From Mycobacterium sp. (GTDB lineage Bacteria; Actinomycetota; Actinomycetes; Mycobacteriales; Mycobacteriaceae), in NCBI GenBank assembly GCA_018882545.1, contig VERS01000075.1, positions 1-7,913 of the forward strand: 7,913 bases of DNA, given 5' to 3'. The position numbers and the translations under genes are program-made. Below, one piece after another: positions 7,125-7,913 of the stretch; position 1 is the first letter of the stretch, and each line of letters opens with the position of its first letter. Below the pieces are notes generated by a model. That model was not told the origin of the DNA. It searched no databases and saw nothing but the letters and a program-made list of their open reading frames with translations.

Positions 7125-7783
7125 CCGACACCCGCACCGACCAGCGGTTGCACCACCCGTTCTTCGCTCGGATGTGGACGGTGCTGTCCTCGCACGAGTC
7201 CCCTCTGATGCTGCGGTTGCGTACCGAGAATCTGGCCGGGCTCTCCGGGCGCGTCTTGGAGGTCGGGGCGGGCACCGGAACCAACTTCGCCCATTACCCG
7301 CGCGAAGTGCGGCAGGTGATCGCACTGGAACCTGAGATCCAGCTCGCACCCAGAGCCCGACGGGCTGCGGCCGAAGCGTCGGTACCGGTGACGGTGATCG
7401 AATCCACCGTGGAGAACATGCCCGAGGCCGAGCCGTTCGACGCTATTGTGTGCTCCCTGGTCCTGTGCTCGGTTGCTGACCCGGCCGCGGTTCTGCTGCA
7501 GTTGAATTCGGTTCTCAAGTCGGGCGGGGAGCTCAGATACTTCGAACACGTTGCCAGCTCAGGGTGGCGCGGCTCGCTGCAGCGGCTCGCCGATGCCACA
7601 GTGTGGCCGCGGATCGCCGGTAACTGCCACACCCACCGGGACACCGAACAGCACATCAACGCAGCTGGTTTCACTCTTGACGTCGCGCGTCATCAGTGGA
7701 CGCTGCCGGCGTGGGTTCCGCTGCCGGTCTCTGAGGTTGCCGTCGGGCGGGCGGTCAAGGCCGCCGGGCCGCTTCGCGGTTAG
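7121..7783 (+). CDS. Class I SAM-dependent methyltransferase, METTL7-like (Rv1147-like)
   Basis: This 220-residue protein has a class I Rossmann methyltransferase fold. SAM motif I is [13 protein letters not shown] (44-56). The acidic residue at the end of the second strand is Glu70 (ALEPE). [13 protein letters not shown] (106-118) is the motif II region and [14 protein letters not shown] (131-144) is the post-II/III region. The N-terminal HHPFFARMW and the later GNCHTHRDT (168-175) resemble METTL7-type enzymes, whose animal members methylate small thiols. That similarity is from memory, and the substrate cannot be assigned; a small molecule is more likely than DNA or RNA. The ATG lies inside the MMPL stop region as ATGA (7121-7124), preceded by GGGG at 7115-7118, which implies translational coupling with the transporter. 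The product may modify or respond to the transporter's substrate. The 3' end overlaps the convergent sirtuin gene by a few bases. Confidence 0.92.
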   Translation: MTDTRTDQRLHHPFFARMWTVLSSHESPLMLRLRTENLAGLSGRVLEVGAGTGTNFAHYPREVRQVIALEPEIQLAPRARRAAAEASVPVTVIESTVENMPEAEPFDAIVCSLVLCSVADPAAVLLQLNSVLKSGGELRYFEHVASSGWRGSLQRLADATVWPRIAGNCHTHRDTEQHINAAGFTLDVARHQWTLPAWVPLPVSEVAVGRAVKAAGPLRG

Positions 7784-7913
7784 GTCGACCCGAGCAGTTC
7801 GGGCAGCCGTTGCAGGAGCGTCGGCAGAGCGGAGGCGGCGTTCTCCCGCAGGGACGCCGTCACCGCGGACGTCAGCGGGGTGGGTTCGGGGTTGACCTCG
7901 ATCACCGCCGCGC
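7780..7913 (-). CDS. NAD-dependent protein deacylase (sirtuin), C-terminal 43 residues (partial)
   Basis: Reading the minus strand from the right edge gives an open frame ending in TAA at 7780-7782. The visible 43 residues include [12 protein letters not shown] and a helical tail ending LPELLGST. The I-E-(V/I)-N-x-E-P-T-P-L segment is the conserved C-terminal strand of class III/U sirtuins (SIR2/CobB), where the Asn contributes to NAD binding. Sirtuins remove acyl groups from lysines using NAD+, including on acyl-CoA synthetases. The catalytic core lies outside the window. M. tuberculosis has the sirtuin Rv1151c at the corresponding place. The stop overlaps the methyltransferase stop tail to tail, with no visible terminator between them. 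Confidence 0.85.
   Translation of the reverse strand, partial: AAVIEVNPEPTPLTSAVTASLRENAASALPTLLQRLPELLGST

Overview
The window is high-GC DNA with strong G/C third-position bias. Its gene order points to a mycobacterium, probably an environmental Mycolicibacterium-like species. From memory, the order matches the M. tuberculosis H37Rv stretch Rv1140 – echA11/echA10 (Rv1141c/Rv1142c) – mcr (Rv1143) – SDR (Rv1144) – mmpL13a/b (Rv1145/Rv1146) – methyltransferase (Rv1147) – sirtuin (Rv1151c). That comparison could not be checked by a database search here.

Layout. Bases 1-623 hold the 3' part of an Rv1140-like gene of unknown function (+). It converges on an enoyl-CoA hydratase/isomerase family gene (640-1443, -). 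A 67-bp divergent gap separates that gene from a three-gene + strand run: alpha-methylacyl-CoA racemase mcr (1511-2599), an HSD10-like short-chain dehydrogenase (2657-3445) and a PA1024-like FMN NADH:quinone reductase, the family often labelled nitronate monooxygenase (3481-4470). Next comes a 389-bp stretch with no conventional gene. It holds a candidate 43-codon minus-strand gene with a well-placed -10 element (leaderless pattern) and a clear intrinsic terminator. A 12-TM MMPL/RND transporter (4860-7124) and a class I SAM methyltransferase (7121-7783) follow, overlapping by ATGA. The right edge is the C-terminus of a sirtuin on the minus strand (7780-7913).

How they fit together. Racemase, enoyl-CoA isomerase/hydratase, 3-hydroxyacyl-CoA dehydrogenase and an NADH-oxidising quinone reductase read as a module for beta-oxidation of alpha-methyl-branched acyl-CoAs (sterol side chains, phytol- or methyl-branched lipids). 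The racemase sets C2 stereochemistry, the crotonase-fold enzyme handles the double bond, the SDR makes 3-ketoacyl-CoA plus NADH, and the flavoenzyme can return the electrons to quinone. The MMPL protein and the methyltransferase are a translationally coupled pair of unknown substrate. mmpL13 is intact here but split in M. tuberculosis.

The parts least explained by known annotation are the small acidic peptide locus at 4489-4705, the loss of both canonical catalytic glutamates in the crotonase-fold protein, and the quinone reductase placed in the branched-chain oxidation operon.
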